Position numbers and translations under genes: made by a program
Part shown: positions 61,478-64,000 of the stretch, piece by piece
How the letters are laid out: the number at the start of each line of letters is the position of its first letter
Position numbering within the stretch: the stretch's first letter is position 1
Notes under the pieces: generated by a model
The model's input: only the letters and a program-made list of their open reading frames with translations
Told to the model about the DNA's origin: nothing
Database searches by the model: none
Assembly (NCBI RefSeq): GCF_033568475.1
Contig: NW_027331833.1
Coordinates: 1,612,001 to 1,676,000, forward strand
Reading direction: 5' to 3'
DNA length: 64,000 nt
From: Henckelia pumila
Lineage: Eukaryota > Streptophyta > Magnoliopsida > Lamiales > Gesneriaceae

Positions 61478-62649
61478 GATGACAACAAAGTTGAACATCG
61501 TTAACTCGAATGACAACAAAGGAAATAAGATGAAGTTTATGTATGGAAAATAACCACAAAAGCAGTATCACAATCAAATTAAAAAGATTCAAAGGAAATT
61601 CTACAGCTACGAAAAACGAGAAAATTGCACCAAAATACCCTTGTAAAATTTTTGATGAGCTAATACATTTTTTTTGTAACGAGTTTAAGCATATCAGTCT
61701 CTCTGTTATATTTTTTTTGCATACAAAACCATATTCATACAATTATGAAGGGACACGCATAAATATGCAATTTTTTAAATTTTTTTTAGTCAATGAATTC
61801 TCAATAATTTTATTTTAAAAAATTTTTGCACCCAATTTCTTTCTTTTTTTAAAATAAAATTTTCATGCAATTAATTTTTTCAATAAATAATTTAAGCATA
61901 AAGTATAAAATTCACAATAAAAAACTTCATTCTTATATTTTCTTTATAAGTATAATATATTAAATATATTGTCTCCTTTATTATTAGTGAAAAATATATT
62001 TTTTTATCAAACATCTATTTATTACTATTATTGTTTTTAATTTTTTTTAAAGAATTATGCTTCAATAAAATGTTACTTTGTTATGAAAAACGTTTTCTTC
62101 CTATGAACATTTTTTAAATAAAATAATTAAATATATTACCTATAATTATTAGTTGCACATTAACTAAAAACATTCGTTAGATCGATTATTGCAAAATTTT
62201 CATTTCATCATTGCAATTTCTTTATTTTCACAGTTGCTTTCATGTGGAAATAATATATAATATAATCATAAAAAAATTCATTTCATTGATGAAATTTGTA
62301 TACTTCTTAGTGATAAATATAAAAAGAAAATATATCATTTCAAAGAATTAATGAGAATGGTTATTGTTAAATTGAAGGATTTTTTGTCATTTGATATATC
62401 TATGAGGTTGAATGTGAATTTTGGGGAGAGTGAACTCAAAAACAATATAATACTGAGACTAAAATGCTCAAACCTATTTTATAGGGGATATTAGCTCATG
62501 AAGAATTTCATAAGGATATTTGACGCATTTTCTCTGTGAATATCAGAACCATAAGAAAAAGACTGTAGGCATCCAAAGAAAGTGAATGAACACATGGTTC
62601 AAGAAAGGTTAATGTCAGTTGATTTATCTGAATAGATTTGACAGCCGTT
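61478..62649. other. AT-rich intergenic sequence
   Basis: Long A/T runs. Nothing recognised apart from possible unreadable gag remnants after 62340. Confidence 0.4.
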
Positions 62650-64000
62650 GTTTTTGAAGCAAATATGTTGGATGACCCAAATGAGTGATGGGTCGATACG
62701 GGTGCTACACGCTACATATGTTACGACAAAAAATATTTTTCACATACACTCCAATTTCTAGGACAAAATTGTATATGGGAAATTATGGGACTTCGGACAT
62801 CGTCGGACTTGGAAAGGTCGTCTTGAATATGACATCTAGAATAGAGGTGACCGTCGTTGATGTACTGCATGTTATTGAAATGAAGAAGAATCTTGTATCG
62901 GGGTTATCGTTTGTCAAAAGTGGGTTTAAACTTGTATTTGAGTCAAATAAATTTGAATTGGCAAAGATCGATCATTTTGTGGGAAATGGATATCTTTGTA
63001 AGAGCCTCTTTAAAATGAATGTAATAATGCTTCGCCGCAAATTTTATGACAATAAAATCAAGAATTATATTTACTTGATTATATTGAGTGTTCTCAATTA
63101 TGGAATCTTCGTTTAAAACACGTAAATTGTAGTATGTAAATTATAACATACTACGTACGTAATGAATATGATATTATTGCCTAAATATGATGTTAATCCA
63201 ACACAAAAATGCAAAATATGTGTTGAAGCAAAAATGACCAAACCGTCATTTCATTATGTTGAAAGATGTACAAATCCTCTACAGTTAATTTACACGGACT
63301 TATGTGATTTAAAATTTGTGCAAACCAGAGGAGGAAAAAAGTACTTTGTGAGAATTAATAGACGACTGCACAAGATATTGCTATGTATATATTTTGAAAG
63401 TAAAGGCAAAGAATATGAAGCGTTCAAAAGTTATAAAGCCGGTGTTGAAAATCAACTTGGTAAACAAATAAAGAATGTGAGAAGTAATAGAGGTAGTGAA
63501 TATGGAGCATCATTTGATGAGTTTTGCTCTTCATTGGGTATCGTTCATCAAACTATTGCACTATACTCACCTCAATTAAATGGATTTGTTGAAAGAAAAA
63601 ATCGAACTTTGATGAAAATGATGAACGCATTGTTAATAAGTTCGGGCTTACATCAAAACTTGTAGGAGAAGCAATATTATCGGCTAATCACATTCTGAAT
63701 AAGATACCCCGCAAAAAAAGCGATAAGACACCGTATGAATTGTGAAAATGTCACAAACCTTTCTACAAATATCTCAAAGTTTGGGGGTGCTTGATAAAGG
63801 TTGAAATACCAAAGTCAAATCAAATTAAGATTTTTTTAAAGATGGTTGATTGCATATTCATTGGATATGCGCTTAACAATTGTGCCTAAAATTTATATTG
63901 CAAAAATCAACAATTTTTGGAATGAACAAAGGAATGACTATTGAGTCTAAAAATGTCGTGTTTTTTGAAAATATAGTTCCATGCAAAGATCGAAAACATC
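62650..64000 (+). pseudogene. Copia-D pol fragment running off the window
   Basis: Frames in sequence show a Copia protease start (W-V-D-T-G-A-T at about 62687), the V-L-H-V-I-E-M-K-K-N-L-V-S-G segment, the integrase zinc end (K-C-K-I-C-V-E-A-K) and the integrase core (63270-63660) with Y-T-D-L-C-D and N-G-F-V-E-R-K-N-R. The second catalytic region reads S-N-R-G-S-E-Y where an aspartate is expected. Stops occur near 63115, 63665 and 63745. It belongs to a different Copia lineage from A, B and C. The RT lies beyond the window. Confidence 0.82.

Overview
The window looks like a gene-poor, transposon-rich stretch of a eudicot plant nuclear genome. It is AT-rich and has introns with GT...AG borders, plant-only gene families (a CRWN/NMCP lamin-like protein and a PII-2-type leucine-rich-repeat protein), and Ty1/copia, Ty3/gypsy, LINE, PIF/Harbinger, hAT, MULE-like and Helitron elements. 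The species cannot be fixed from the sequence; an asterid such as a Lamiales member is a guess.

Layout. 1-1277 is unassigned. 1278-17016 is one old Copia element (Copia-A, 190-bp LTRs, AATTG target duplication) split by four later events: a 2.9-kb solo LTR (2894-5812), a gag-protease-only Ty3/gypsy element (5884-13678) that itself holds a 1.3-kb solo LTR (9144-10464), and a hAT-type MITE (13841-14285). Each of these boundaries has a target-site duplication (imperfect for the MITE). 17719-18389 holds three tandem copies of a ~222-bp AT-rich unit. 19080-25311 is a complete eight-exon CRWN/NMCP1 gene. 25830-30309 is a junkyard of a 3' LINE fragment, a gypsy leader plus LTR, and a truncated LTR, all on the minus strand. 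Two related Copia elements face each other in inverted orientation: Copia-B 31100-36846 (+, TSD CATAT) and Copia-C 38226-43744 (-, TSD TCTTT). They carry different disabling deletions. 44062-44542 is a small Helitron-like element and 44969-46770 is a ~1.8-kb inverted repeat. 50498-52302 is a two-exon PII-2-like gene. 54027-58867 is a structurally complete PIF/Harbinger transposon with both expected genes (DDE nuclease and Myb/SANT partner), matching TIRs and a TAA target duplication. A MULE-type MITE (60053-60352) and a Tourist-like MITE (61228-61474) follow. A decayed Copia pol runs off the right edge (62650-64000).

Only two ordinary host genes are supported: the CRWN gene, which encodes a structural component of the plant nuclear lamina and periphery, and the PII-2-like gene, which encodes a secreted or membrane-anchored LRR protein. 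The Harbinger transposase pair are transposon genes with open frames. I see no sign of a wholly new gene system. The most unusual points are the boundary-resolved nesting, the gag-protease-only gypsy element with paired 14-nt-loop hairpins in its U3, a conserved internal promoter-like block in the Copia-B/C leader, and the shared subterminal sequence of the Harbinger element and the nearby MITE. All boundaries and counts were read by eye.
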